The notes under the pieces: model-generated
Databases searched by the model: none
Seen by the model: only the letters and a program-made list of their open reading frames with translations
What the model was told of the DNA's origin: nothing
Part shown: one piece after another, positions 32,500 to 44,094 of the stretch
Layout: every line of letters begins with the position of its first letter
How positions within the stretch are numbered: position 1 is the first letter of the stretch
Program-made: the position numbers and the translations under genes
Assembly (NCBI GenBank): GCA_900491605.1
Contig: UESW01004423.1
Coordinates: 661,165 to 725,164, forward strand
Reading direction: 5' to 3'
Source of the DNA: Calamus simplicifolius
Taxonomy: Eukaryota; Streptophyta; Magnoliopsida; Arecales; Arecaceae
Length of the DNA: 64,000 nt

Positions 32500-34830
32500 G
32501 TCCTTTACGACATCCCAGCTTTACTGTTAAGCACCGTAGGTTTGGCGACATCACAGGAAAAAATCGGCCGAAAATCAGTGACGACACCCCAGCTGAAATA
32601 GTACAACACCCTAGTTACAAACCTAAGACACCCATTCAGAAAATCGCTCGAAACACCCCAGCTTTACCGTTAAGACACCGTAGGTTCAAACTTACGACAC
32701 CTGTTGCCTTACACTGGATGCTGGAGAAAAGCCTCATGACATCACAGGAGAAAATTGGTAGAAAACTAGTGAGAACACTCCTACTGAATTATTACAACAC
32801 CCAAGTTACAAACCTAAGACACCCATTTACGCTTAGGAAAAAAGCTTTACGACATCACAGGAGAAAATCAGCTGAAAAAAAGTTACGACACCTCATCTTT
32901 ACAGTTAAGACACCGTAAGTTCAAACTTACGAAACTTGTGGCCTTACAACGGATGCTGAAGAAAAGCCTTGTGACATCGCAGGAGGTAATCGACCAAAAA
33001 TAGTGAGGACACCTCAGCTGAATTATTACGATACCCAAGTTACAAACTTAAGACACCCATTCACGCTTAGGAGAAAACTTTACAACATCCCAGGAGAAAA
33101 TCGATCGAAACAAAGCTACGACATCTTAGCTTTATATTTAAGACACTATAGGTTCAAACTTACGAAACTTGTGGCCTTACAACGGATGCTGAAGAAAAGC
33201 CTCGCAACATCATCGTAGGAGAAAATCGGCCGAAAATCAGTGATGACACCCCAGCTGAAATAGTATGACACCCTAGTTACAAACCTAAGACACCCGTTCA
33301 GAAAATCAATCCAAACAAAGCTACGACACCCCAGCTTTTACCGTTAAGACATCGTAGGTTCAAACTTACGACACCCATGGCCTTACATCGGATGGTGGAG
33401 AAAAGTCTCGAGACATCGCAGGAGAAAATCAGCCGAAAACCAGTGACGACATCTAAGCTGAAATAGTACGACACCCTAGTTACAAACCTAAGACATCCGT
33501 TCATGCTTAGGGAAAAAGCTTTACAACATCTCAGGAGAAAATCAACCGTAATAAAGCTATGACACCTCAGATTTACTAATAAGGCACCGTAGTTACAAAC
33601 CTATGACACCCATACTTAAAACGGATGCTAGAGAAAAGCCTCGCAACATCGCAGGAGGAAATCGGCCAAAAATCAGTGACAACACCCCAGCTGAAATAGT
33701 ATGACACCCTAGTTACAAACCTAAGGCATCCGTTCAGGAAATCGGCCCAAACAAAGCTACGACACCCAACTTTACCGTTAAGACACCGTAGGTTCAAACT
33801 TACGACACTTGTGGCTTTACATCAGACGGTGGAGAAAAGTCTTGAGACATCACAAGAAGAAATCAGCCGAAAACTAGTGATGACATCCAAGCTGAAATAG
33901 TACGATACCCTAAGTTACAAACCTAAAACATCCATTCATGCTTAGGGAAAAAGATTTACAGCATCTCAGAAGAAAATTAATCATAATAAAGCTACGACAC
34001 CCCAGATTTACTATTAAGATACCATAGTTATAAACCTACGACACCCATGCTTAAAACGAATGCTGAAGAAAAGCCTCGCGACATCGCAGGAGAAAATCGG
34101 CCAAAAATCAGTGATGACACCTAGATGAAATAGTACGACACCCCAACTTTACCGTTAAATCACCATAGGTTCAAATTTATGATACCCATGGCCTCACACC
34201 AAAAAAACCTCTACATAGAAAATCGTAACAGGTTTTCTTGCGATATTGTCATTTTAAATCTCGGCTATCATAGGATGAGAACTAGGGTGTCGTAACAGAA
34301 TGACATCCCAAACTAACAGCATCGCAGGAGGAAAACTAAACATCCCAGATTGAGAACTAAGACACCTTAGCAATAATGCTACGACACTCGTGCTTGTAAC
34401 GGGCGCTAAAGAAAAGCCCCATGAAACCTTAGGAAAAAATCAGTCAAAAATCATTCGCGATACCCCAGTTGAAACATTACGACACCCTAGCAATAACGCT
34501 ATGACACCCATGCTTGAATGGGTATGCTTGTCGACGTAACAAAAGAAAATCACCCGAAAAAAGATATATGATGCCGCAGTTAAAACGCTACGACACCCTA
34601 GCGACAACGCTACGACACCCGTGCTTATAACGGACGCTGGAGAAAAGCCCTGCGATACCTCAGGAGGAAATTACCAAAAATCGTTTGCGATACCCCAGTT
34701 AAAACATTACGACACCCTTGGTATAAACTTATGACACCACTACAATATATTTAAACTAGGCGGAAAATATTGACATCACTCTAGTTATAATCCGATGACA
34801 CCCTATTAAGTCAGTTATGCCATCTTATCT
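32500..34830 (+). repeat. Left subterminal array of the MULE (ACGACACCC-type)
   Basis: Irregular tandem array in which GACACCC words recur about every 20-35 bases on the plus strand within longer diverged units that include CGGCCGAAAATCAGTG, CAGCTGAAATAGTACGACACC and GTTACAAACCTAAGACACCC. Sequence near the end (34380-34720) shifts to a variant family (AACGCTACGACACCC). The core ACGACACCCTAGTT is shared with the foldback repeats. Confidence 0.9.
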
Positions 34831-35183
34831 AGAAAAGTTGATTAACGTGGTCGGATGGTATGGGTTTGTGGATAAGTGATATGATTGCGCCGCTCCTGGT
34901 GTCCTTTTATCTTCCTTTGAGGGTGGCATAAAAAACTTTCTGAACTCTAGAGGTCCTTCATTTGTTACTCGAGTAGCCGCTGGTGTCCTAAATTTTCTTC
35001 ACTATTGTTTCTTCTATCTTTTTCCTACAAGAAGATGAGTGGTTTCATTTGTGGACAAAGACCACGAACAAAGAAGCACCGGAAGGAGAAAATGGCGAAA
35101 GAAAGCAAAGAAATCGTTCTTTATTCAAATGAGGATGCAACACCTTTAGGTTCCATTCCATATAAAGCTACAGAATTGAGAAG

Positions 35184-35188
35184 AGGTA
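35184..35188 (+). repeat. Target-site duplication AGGTA, left copy
   Basis: AGGTA abuts the left LTR. The same word follows the right LTR at 45820-45824. 5 bp is the normal size for LTR retrotransposons. Confidence 0.95.
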
Positions 35189-36905
35189 TGTTGGCCCAGA
35201 TGGCAACCCAAGAGGGGGGGGGGGGTGAATTGGGTTCTTAAAAATTTAAGATTTTTTAGATGTTTTAAACAGATTTGCTCAAGATGTGCAAGTGAGTGAA
35301 ATTAACTAAGAAGCAATGCACAAGCAATAATAAAGAGAGATAGAGAGAGAGAAAATATAGCACGGCAAACACAAGATAATTTTATAGTGGTTCGGTGCAA
35401 CCAACACCTACGTCCACTCCCAAGATTCACTTGGGTCCACACTATAATCTCTCTAGATTACAGCCGAGTTGTTTTCCAAGCTCACAACTCAAACTTGTTG
35501 TTTTCCCGGGTGAACAACGAACCCAGCTGGTTTTAACTCGGGCTTACCAGCACAAAACCCTACACGTTGTTTTTCACGGGCTCACAACTAACCCAACACA
35601 AGCACTCCGGCTTGCAACGAGGTATATCAACCTCCACTGATTCAATCCACTGATTGAATCAGCAAACAATTAGAATAAAAGTGTTTGGATAATGAAATGC
35701 TCCCCTTGAGCAAATATACAAATGAAGTACAAAATAAAGAGTTAGAAAAGCCTGATAGTATTGCAGATGGTAGTGGCTTTGGCTTTCTTCCTTCTTCTCT
35801 TTAACTCCTCTTGAAGTGTTGAATCACGCCTCAGCAAGATTCTTGACCGTTGAAGACTTTGGAGTTGAGATGAAGCTTTTTCTCCTTTTGAAAATCCTTC
35901 GATTTGATCTTTGAAAAGCTCTTGGATTTTCTTTTGACTCTTGTGGATTGAAGATCTGGAGCAGACGAAACTTCCTCTTGGATTTCACTCCTTTTGAATC
36001 ACTCTCTTTGAGCTAGAAGATTTTTCCAATATGCTCTGTTTTTCCCTCTTTTCAAAAGATATTCTTTTCTCTCTTTTTGATTTTCTCTTGTTTGATTGAA
36101 AAGAGCTCCTCTATTTATAGATTCTGCAAAAATATATCCGTTAGAGACAAGGAAAAATAGCCGTTATTCAAAAATCTTACCGTTGGAGTGATGTGTCATC
36201 GTGAAAAAATCGCGCCAGATTTGCTGGAGTCGACTCATGCTTTTCCCGAGTCGGCTCGAGCTCGTCTTACCAAAAATAGAAATGTTTAAAAGGTTAGGGG
36301 TCGACTCGCTAAAATGAAGTGTCGACTCCTGATAGTCGGGAGTCGACTCGAGAAAGGCTTGGGGTCGACTCGCGAAGTGCTCAGAAAAACACTCTTCTGG
36401 TGTCTGAGCGGAGTCGACTCGCACAGTCCAGGAGTCGGCTCGACAGAATCAGGGGTCGACTCGACAATTTCATGGGTCGACTCGACACAGATGCACATTT
36501 CTGTACACTGAGCGGAGTCGACTCTGAAACTCAGGAGTCGGCTCCGGAACGTATCAAAAATCAGAAACTTTTCTGATTGACATTAAAATCGTTCCAGATT
36601 CATTTTAATTCATTGTTTTGACTTGAATCAATAAAATTAACATTTAGAATTGATTCAAGAACTAATCCAAAAACTTATTGATTAAAACATGAATTATAAC
36701 ATTTCTTTTTGAAAGTTTGAATATTAAGCTTAAAGTCACTTTCAAAATTGATTAAAGTTAAACTTGAGCATTTCATTGATTGTTCAAAATAAATTTGTTG
36801 CTCATTTACATAAACTCATTACATCCTTTAATAAACTCAATGGCTTTTAGTAATCATCAAAATCAAAAGGATTGGATCATATAATTTTTCTATAATCTTC
36901 CAACA
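35189..36905 (-). repeat. 3' LTR of the Copia element (left copy)
   Basis: 1717 bp. Contains a minus-strand TATA box (TATAAATAG, about 36120-36112) and, upstream of it, the palindromic GAGTCGACTC-type array (36225-36545). Its sequence is nearly the same as 44095-45819. The ORF at 35395-35640 is within the LTR, occurs in both copies, and lies antisense to the element. Confidence 0.95.
36225..36545. repeat. GAGTCGACTC-type palindrome array in the left LTR
   Basis: About a dozen occurrences of GRGTCGRCTC-like palindromes (GAGTCGACTC, GGGTCGACTC, GAGTCGGCTC) spaced mostly 20-30 bases apart. The array is conserved in the other LTR (45137-45455) and partly in the internal region (38757-38955). Confidence 0.9.
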
Positions 36906-36921
36906 ATCTCCCCCTTTTTGA
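36906..36921 (-). other. Polypurine tract of the Copia element
   Basis: On the minus strand CAAAAAGGGGGAGAT directly abuts the 3' LTR. Similar purine runs occur further inside at about 36990-37020 and 37080-37110, as often seen in SIRE-type elements. Confidence 0.85.
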
Positions 36922-37345
36922 TGATGACAAAAATATTGAGTTTGTTCATGATTGATTAGTGAATTTATTTTGTTTTCATAGTTAGGCTTAGGCTCCCCCT
37001 TAATGAGGTAGCTCCCCCTATGAAACTTAATTAAATATCTCATTGTTTATCTCATTTATCACAATCATAGAACTATAAAATTCTCCCCCTTTTTTGTTAT
37101 CAACAAAAAGATAGAGAATCATAAACATTCATTCAAATTTCATTCATTCATTGAAATAAGGAAATAGAGAATTCATTTCATTAAAGGTCTAATACATCAA
37201 AATGTTCAGTACATTGATTTCAAAATGAAAGCATAATAAAAACTTCAGTACAAAACAAGGATTGAAACTCTAGTAACTCAAAAATGAGTTCTTACAATTC
37301 TAGTTAGATGATCTACTATATTTTTCATTCCTTCAGATTGAATTT

Positions 37346-38662
37346 TTACATATCCTTGAGTCTTTCATCAACAAAGGTGCACGCACTCTGAATTTTGTCT
37401 TGAAGCTCTGCGTTGCACTTGGCATATGTCTCTCCATCTCCACATATATCCTTAAGTTCTTCAAAAATATTCTTGAGATCACCACTTAAGGATGCCGATG
37501 AAGAGCCGAGAGTGGACTCAATCTTTGAGATACGATCATCAAGAGAATAAAGAGTCTCTCTCAAATTCATAAATTTATTCTCAAAATCAGTTTTAAGCTT
37601 ATCAGATTGATCTTCAAGTAAGGCTTTGAGTTGCATAAGTTGTTGATCTGAAAAACTAGCAGAAGATGAAGTTGAACAAAAGTTGGAACTGGGGCTGGAG
37701 CAGAGGCAGAAATCAAAGGGCTCGGAGGTGCAGGCGAAGGATGTCTAACAGAGGGTCCTGCAGCCTCAGTATCTGTAGCTCTATCTTCTGTCACTCCTTT
37801 CCTTTCCCATTTACCATTCTTTTTGATAAATCCCATCCGATGAATTGTTGCTAGACTATAAAAATCAGTGTGTCTTAGATTCTTCATAGGTTCATTATCA
37901 GAAATCACCACACCTTGGCTTCGAAAATCATTGTAAGGATCATCCCATAAGGCAGACTAGATTTCTTTTCCCTCCACAATCTGCTATGTACCACAGAATC
38001 ATGCTGGGAAGATTGATAGGCTTGCCTGTCACTATGGCGTCCATTACAAAGACATCTCTCTCCGAAACATAGTCAAATCTACCAGTTTAGGAAAGAGAAT
38101 CCTACTGCAAATATTGTGTAGTAATCTCAACTCTAAAGAAAGCTGATTAGCAAATACCTCTTCAAATCCAACCACATCCCGGTTTAATAATCTGATAAAG
38201 CTGGGGCGCGGTCATCAGAAGAAAAGGTGGAAGTGCCAGACAAGGGTAATTCCAACAATCTAGACAATCTCAGCAGTAACAGATAGTCTGACTCCTCTCA
38301 CATTGCTAATAAGCCCATGGTCTCCTCTAGACAATTCTTGTAAAATTCTTTAACCAATGAGGGATAAGTCGGGCACTCTAGAGAACAAATTTTCTCCCAA
38401 CCCATCTCGATCTGTCTCCCAACAAGAAAGCCCTCATTCTCAAATAATTCAAAATCCACCTTCCTACCAGTAGTAATGATCCTATCCGCTAGACGATCTA
38501 CCTGGGAAGACGTGGCAGCAGGAGCAGCAGTCGGAGTAGAAGCAGATGAAGTGGAGTCCGTGCTTGGAGAAGGTCACGCACCGGACGCTTCACCGTCTTC
38601 ACGGAGCGCTTCCGCTTGATGCCACCCGCCACAACACTAGATCCTCTAGTTTTAGGTGCCAT
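37346..38662 (-). pseudogene. Third ORF region of the SIRE-type element (envelope-like position), broken
   Basis: Between pol and the 3' LTR, where SIRE elements carry an additional ORF. An ATG at 38662 opens a short basic N-terminus (MAPKTRG, then a KRKR cluster). Downstream frames contain a charged segment with coiled-coil character (37636-37346, including KTDFENKFMNLRETLYSLDD). Several stops and frame changes separate the pieces. I see no convincing signal peptide or membrane anchor, and no function is assigned. It could be the plant retrotransposon third-ORF family. Confidence 0.55.
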
Positions 38663-38756
38663 TTGATGATTGGAGGTGATAAAAGGGATTATTGGAGTTT
38701 GGAAGGTTTGGAAGAGTGAGAGAGTATTTTGACGATTGGGGTCGAATGAAATGAGC

Positions 38757-38955
38757 GACGAGTCGACTCTGCCCTAGATAAATCAACTTGGGACCACCTC
38801 GAGTCGGCTCGCGCAAACCCAGGTGTCGACTCGGCACAGACACAGAAAGGCCGTCCCGACATGGAGTCGACTCGCGCCTAAGAGGGGTCGACCCGAGAGT
38901 TTCAGTTGAAACCGGGAGTCGACTCCGATACGCATCGAGTCGGCTCCGAGACCAT
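38757..38955. repeat. GAGTCGACTC-type array upstream of the third ORF
   Basis: Seven units of the same palindrome family (GAGTCGACTC, GAGTCGGCTC, GTGTCGACTC, GGGTCGACCC), ending about 95 bases before the ATG at 38662 on the minus strand. This is outside the LTRs. Confidence 0.88.
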
Positions 38956-39126
38956 TTCAGACCAAAAACATGAAATTTCTGAAATGTGTCCGGAATATGA
39001 TCATAAAAATTGATAAATAATCATTGGATATGAGTGAATCAATTAGATATGAATTCTAGATAAGATTTCCTTAAGGATTGAGGATTTGAAAGAATCTTAG
39101 ATAAAATTTCCTTAGGGGTTTCAAAT

Positions 39127-40940
39127 TCATTCTAAAGGATCACAAATACCTAACTCTCCTCTAAGATAACAGAATCTCTCTTCATTTAAAGGTTTAGTGA
39201 ATATGTCAGCTAATTGTTCTTCAGTGTTAACATAATCAAGACATATTTCATTATTTGCTACATGTTCTCTTATAAAATGATATCTGATTTCTATGTGTTT
39301 AGTTCTTGAATGTTGAATTGGATTCTTTGTTAGATTAATTGCACTAGTGTTATCACATCTTATGGGTGTTTTATCAAGCGTGATACCATAGTCTTCAAGT
39401 TGTCGCTTAATCCATAGGATTTGCGCACAGCAACTTCCAGCTGCTACATATTCAGCTTCAGTAGTTGATAATGCAACTGAATTTTGCTTTTTGCTAAACC
39501 ATGTGATTAAGTTACTTCCTAAGAAATGGCATGCACCACTTGTGCTTTTTCTATCTAGTTTGCATCCAGCATAATCAGAATCTGAATATGCAATTAGATT
39601 TAATGTGGAGTCTCTAGAATACCATAAACCTACATTTTTTGTTCCACTTACATATCTTAGTATTCTTTTAACAGCTATTAAATGTGATTCTTTAGGTTCA
39701 GATTGAAATCTAGCACATAAACATACTGAAAACATAATGTCTGGTCTACTTGCTGTTAAATAAAGAAGGGATCCGATTATACCTCGATAATACTTTTGGT
39801 CAACCTTTTTACCTTCTTCATCTTTGTCCAGCTTGCATGAAGGACTCATTGGAGTTCCGAGGGGTTTCATTGATTCCATACCAAACTTTTTGAGTAGTTC
39901 TCTTGTGTATTTTGTTTGGTTGATGAAGATTCCCTCTTTGCTTTGTTTGATCTGGAGTCCAAGGAAGAAGTTGAGTTCTCCCATCATGCTCATCTCGAAT
40001 TCTCCCTGCATCAACTTTGCAAATTCTTGACAAAGAGAATCGTTAGTAGCACCAAAAATAATGTCATCTACGTATATTTGTACTACAAGTAAATCTTTAC
40101 TTTTTCTTTTCAAAAACAAAGTTTTATCAACATTTCCTCTTGTAAAATCATTTTCTATTAAGAATTTACTTAACCTATCATACCAAGCTCTAGGTGCTTG
40201 TTTCAAACCATATAAAGCTTTGTGCAATTTAAAAACGTGATTTGAAAATTCGTGATCTTCAAAACCTGGTGGTTGTTCTACATAAACTTCTTCATTTATA
40301 AATCCATTTAAAAATGCGCTTTTTACATCCATTTGAAATAAGTTAAAATTCATATGACATGCAAATGCAAGTAATAGCCTAATGGCTTCTAATCTAGCTA
40401 CAGGCGCAAAGGTTTCATCAAAATCAATACCTTCCTCTTGATTATATCCTTTAGCAACCAATCTAGCTTTGTTTCTAATTACTATGCCATTTTCATCTAG
40501 TTTATTTCTAAAAACCCATTTTGATCCTATTACTGAATGATTTTTAGGTCTTTCAACTAAAGTCCAAACATTATTTCTTGTAAATTGATTTAGTTCTTCT
40601 TGCATTGCTAACATCCAATTATTATCTTTTTCAGCTTCTTCTATAGTTTTAGGTTCAATTTGTGATACAAATGCAAGATGATTACTAATATTTCTCATAT
40701 ATGATCTAGTTCTTATTCCTTGAGATGGATCGCCTATAATCAATTCCTTGGGATGACTATGAGCATATCTCCAGTCTCTTGGAAGATCTGTATCATTATG
40801 ATCAATATTGACATCATCGTCCTTATGTGAATCATCATCTTTAGCTTCTTGCTCATGATCAGAAGATACTTCAATATTAAGTTTTTCAAGATCTTTTTCA
40901 ATTATGTTTGTATCTTCCTCATCATCAAGCTTTTCAGAAC
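39127..40940 (-). CDS. Copia pol, part 2: reverse transcriptase and RNase H
   Basis: Open from about 40935 with no need for a start codon of its own; the first in-frame Met is at 40743. The reverse transcriptase (RVT_2) begins near WTLVERPKNHSVIGSKWVF. It has FAPVARLEAIRLLLA, the MDVKSAFLNG motif and the catalytic YVDD. The Copia-type RNase H shows AYSDSDYAGCKLDRKS, LSTTEAEYVA and RCDNTSAI and ends near LADIFTKPLNEERF. The domains appear complete, so the loss of function is confined to the frameshift from part 1. Confidence 0.9.
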
Positions 40941-40946
40941 TAGATG

Positions 40947-42257
40947 CTAAAGATCATCGAAAACTATATGAATGGATTCTTCAACTACTAAGGTTTTCTT
41001 GTTAAATACTCTATAAGCTTTACTAGTTGTTGAATATCCTAAAAAGATTCCTTCATCAGATTTAGCATCAAATTTTCCTAAATTGTTTTTACCATTATTA
41101 TGAATGAAACATTTACATCCAAATGCATGAAAGTATTTTATATTTGGTTTTCTTTCATTCCATAATTCATAAGGTGTTTTCTTTAAGATTGGTCTTATTA
41201 AGGCTCTATTTAAGATGTAACATGCTGTGTTAATTGCTTCCGCCCAAAAATACTTTGGTAAGTTGCTTTCGCATAGCATGGTACGGGCCATGTCTTCTAG
41301 AGTCCTATTTTTCCTTTCAACTACACCATTTTGCTGTGGAGTCCTAGGGGCTGAAAAATTATGATTAATTCCATTTTCAGAACAAAAACTTTCAAATAAG
41401 TGATTTTCAAATTCTGTTCCATGATCACTTCTTAGAGATACTATAGTAGTGTTTTTCTCATTTGTGACTTTCTTGAAGAATTTCAGGAATATCGAGAAAG
41501 TCTCATCTTTGTGAGCTAAAAACATTACCCAAGTATATCTAGAATAATCATCTACAATCACTAGACCATATTTCTTTCCTCCTAGACTTGTGGTTCTAGT
41601 TGGTCCGAAAAGATCCATGTGAAGTAGCTCTAGTGCCCTAGAAGTTGAAACAATGTTTTTAGATTTGAAAGAACTTCTAGTTTGTTTTCCAAATTGACAT
41701 GCATCACATATTTTATTATTTTCAAAATCTAGTTTAGGTAATCCTTTAACTAAATCCATTTTAATTAGTTTTGAAATAAGGTGTGTGCTTGCATGACCTA
41801 ATCTACGATGCCACAACCAACTAATTTCATTTATGTTAGCATTGTCAGCAATTAAGCAATGATCACTCAAAGATAATTTTTCTAAATCAACCAAGTAAAC
41901 ATTGCCATGTCTATAACCAGTAAATACAATGCTATCATCAATAGAATTAGTTACAGTGCATACAGAAGATTTAAATGAAACATTAAAGTTTTTATCACAT
42001 AATTGACTTATACTTATTAGATTATGCTTCAAACCATCAACATAAAGTACATTATCAATAAATGTAGATGGAGTTATACGGACTTTACCAAGGCCCATAA
42101 TTTGACCTTTACCGTTATCGCCAAACGTAACAACTCCACCTTTCTTTTCTTCTAGGGTGATGAATTCATCTTTGTCACCCGTCATATGTCTTGAGCAGCC
42201 ACTATCAAGGTACCACTTTTTCTTTGATCTTTTGGCTACAAGACATTCCTGCAACAT
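40947..42257 (-). CDS. Copia pol, part 1: protease and integrase, 436 aa
   Basis: Aspartic protease active site DSGCSRHMTG near residue 17, gag-pre-integrase motif WHRRLGHAS near 150 with CX2C further on, and the integrase core with the acidic triad seen in LHMDLFGP, LRSDHGTEF and QNGVVERKNRT. In the same frame, a TAA (42263-42261) lies just upstream of the first ATG, so gag and pol are separated by one stop in the pol frame. SIRE elements likewise place gag and pol in one frame with an intervening stop. The frame ends in a TAG near 40949 just after the integrase C-terminal HIVFDD motif, and pol continues in another frame, indicating a small indel. Confidence 0.88.
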   Translation of the reverse strand: MLQECLVAKRSKKKWYLDSGCSRHMTGDKDEFITLEEKKGGVVTFGDNGKGQIMGLGKVRITPSTFIDNVLYVDGLKHNLISISQLCDKNFNVSFKSSVCTVTNSIDDSIVFTGYRHGNVYLVDLEKLSLSDHCLIADNANINEISWLWHRRLGHASTHLISKLIKMDLVKGLPKLDFENNKICDACQFGKQTRSSFKSKNIVSTSRALELLHMDLFGPTRTTSLGGKKYGLVIVDDYSRYTWVMFLAHKDETFSIFLKFFKKVTNEKNTTIVSLRSDHGTEFENHLFESFCSENGINHNFSAPRTPQQNGVVERKNRTLEDMARTMLCESNLPKYFWAEAINTACYILNRALIRPILKKTPYELWNERKPNIKYFHAFGCKCFIHNNGKNNLGKFDAKSDEGIFLGYSTTSKAYRVFNKKTLVVEESIHIVFDDL

Positions 42258-44032
42258 AATTTAAACTTTATGTTTAGGTACCCAAGCTTTCTTGGGTCCT
42301 TCATGGTTAGCAGCAACAAAATTGTTCCTTTCGGAACCCATATTTTCTTAGCTTTAACATTTAACTTGTTGTTATTATTTAACGTTTTGCATTCAAATGA
42401 TTTATGACCTTTTTCATTACATTTGAAACAAGTTATATTACTTTGGTTGGCTTTTATAAAAATATTCTTTAAAGATTTTTGTTTCCTTAATGTGTTATAT
42501 CCTAAACCTGCTTTGTCAAAAACAGCTTTTTGACTATCTAAGATCATGTTAAGTTTAGTTGAACTTAAGGTGAATTTCTCAACAATGTCTTTATATTTTT
42601 TAACATCTTTCTTAAGAGAGTCATTTTCTTTAACTTGCTGTTCTTTTTCTAAAGCTAAAGTTTCTAATTGATCTTTTAAATCTTTTGTTGAGTTTTTAGT
42701 TTCAGATTTTAACAAATCTATTTCTTGATTAAGATTATCTCTTTCTTTGCTAAGTTCTTCTTTTTCATTAGTTAAGTTCTTAACTTCTAAAGCTAATTCA
42801 TTTTTACTTTTAGCTAAGCTAATATTGTCATTTTTCAAAAACTTATACTTCTTTTTCAAGGATTTAAAATCAATCATAAGTTCATTGAAAGCCTCAAACA
42901 TTTCATCAAATGTAAATTCATCATCGGGGGTTTCGGTACTTACCTCATTGTCGTTGTCGTCGTCGTTGGCCATGAAGCAGATATTAGCAACTTCTTTTTG
43001 TTCTTCTTCTTCGGAAGAAGACTCTTCACTATCAGTCCAAGTTGCCATGTAGGCCTTTTTCTTTTTCTTGTAGGCCTTCTTAAGTAAAGGACAGTCATAT
43101 CTAAAATGCCCTGGCTTTTTACATTCATAGCATACTAAGGGCTCTTTCTCTTTGTCCTTTTCCTTTTTCTTATCCTTTTCTTTTTCTCCTTCCATTTTTG
43201 AAACAAATCTCTTTTTGTGGAAGGGCCTCCTTCTTTGCATAAATTTCTTGAACTTCCTTGCAAGGAGGGCTGACTCATCATCATCATCCTCTTCATCATC
43301 GCTGCTGCTTATTTCCTTTTCCGCAGCTTTGAGGGCGATGGTCTTCTTCTTTCTTGACTCATCCTCATTGACATGTTGTTTAACTTGAAGCTCATGAGTC
43401 ATCAGCGAACCAAGAAGCTCTTCCAATGGTAGGATGTTCAGATCTTTGGCTTCTTGTATGGCGGTCACCTTGGCTTCCCAAGTCCTTGGAAGTGACCTAA
43501 GGATTTTGCGAACAAGCTCAGAGTTAGTATAAACTTTTCCAAGACTTTTTAAACCATTCACAATATCAGTGAATCTAGTGAACATGCATGTGATGGTTTC
43601 ATTTTGTTCCATAGTAAATAATTCATATTTATGAACCAAAATATTTATCTTTGATTCTTTTACTTGGTTTGTTCCTTCATGAGTTATTTCCAACCTATCC
43701 CAAATTTCTTTTGCGGAATTACAAGTTGAGATTCGGTTGAATTCATTTGAGTCTAAGGAACAATATAAAATATTAATGGCCTTAGCATTTAGTTGTGCCA
43801 TTCTCCTATCATTATCATTCCAATCCCTTTCGGGTTTAGGAACAATAGTGCCATCAATAAGGTGTGTGGGTGTACTAGGTCCATTAATTATTACTCCCCA
43901 CAATTCATAGTCCGAAGCTTGAATGAATATCCTCATTCTAGCTTTCCAATATGAATAGTTGGTTCCATTAAATAAAGGAGGTCGATTCGTAGAATGACCT
44001 TCAGCAAAACTTGAACCAATTTGTGTTGCCAT
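42236..44032 (-). CDS. Copia gag polyprotein, 598 aa, frameshifted at its 3' end
   Basis: Capsid/nucleocapsid protein that packages element RNA. The N-terminal part shows the Copia gag fold region (FNGTNYSYWKARM near residue 22, then a UBN2-type segment to about 220). A CCHC knuckle lies near residue 300 (CYECKKPGHFRYDC). A charged, predicted coiled coil spans roughly 370-510 (repeated KNELALEVKNLTNEKEELSK-like heptads). A second knuckle lies near 535 (CFKCNEKGHKSFEC). The start ATG lies about 50 bases inside the primer-binding site. After about 42325 the expected C-terminal reading continues in another frame, which suggests a single-base indel; the listed C-terminal ~30 residues are therefore probably not native. 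Confidence 0.88.
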   Translation of the reverse strand: MATQIGSSFAEGHSTNRPPLFNGTNYSYWKARMRIFIQASDYELWGVIINGPSTPTHLIDGTIVPKPERDWNDNDRRMAQLNAKAINILYCSLDSNEFNRISTCNSAKEIWDRLEITHEGTNQVKESKINILVHKYELFTMEQNETITCMFTRFTDIVNGLKSLGKVYTNSELVRKILRSLPRTWEAKVTAIQEAKDLNILPLEELLGSLMTHELQVKQHVNEDESRKKKTIALKAAEKEISSSDDEEDDDDESALLARKFKKFMQRRRPFHKKRFVSKMEGEKEKDKKKEKDKEKEPLVCYECKKPGHFRYDCPLLKKAYKKKKKAYMATWTDSEESSSEEEEQKEVANICFMANDDDNDNEVSTETPDDEFTFDEMFEAFNELMIDFKSLKKKYKFLKNDNISLAKSKNELALEVKNLTNEKEELSKERDNLNQEIDLLKSETKNSTKDLKDQLETLALEKEQQVKENDSLKKDVKKYKDIVEKFTLSSTKLNMILDSQKAVFDKAGLGYNTLRKQKSLKNIFIKANQSNITCFKCNEKGHKSFECKTLNNNNKLNVKAKKIWVPKGTILLLLTMKDPRKLGYLNIKFKLCCRNVL

Positions 44033-44080
44033 ATGGATCTTTAGCCCTTGATCGTGAGATCAAATTCTAAATGAGCACTT

Positions 44081-44092
44081 GCTCTGATACCA
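44081..44092 (-). other. Primer-binding site of the Copia element
   Basis: On the minus strand TGGTATCAGAGC, two bases from the LTR end. This is the standard complement of initiator methionine tRNA used by plant retrotransposons to prime minus-strand DNA synthesis. Confidence 0.95.
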
Positions 44093-44094
44093 AT

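Noticed and set aside
35395..35640. 81-aa ORF present in both LTRs (also 44298-44543)
   Set aside because: Antisense to the retrotransposon, low complexity, and duplicated only because it lies in the LTR.
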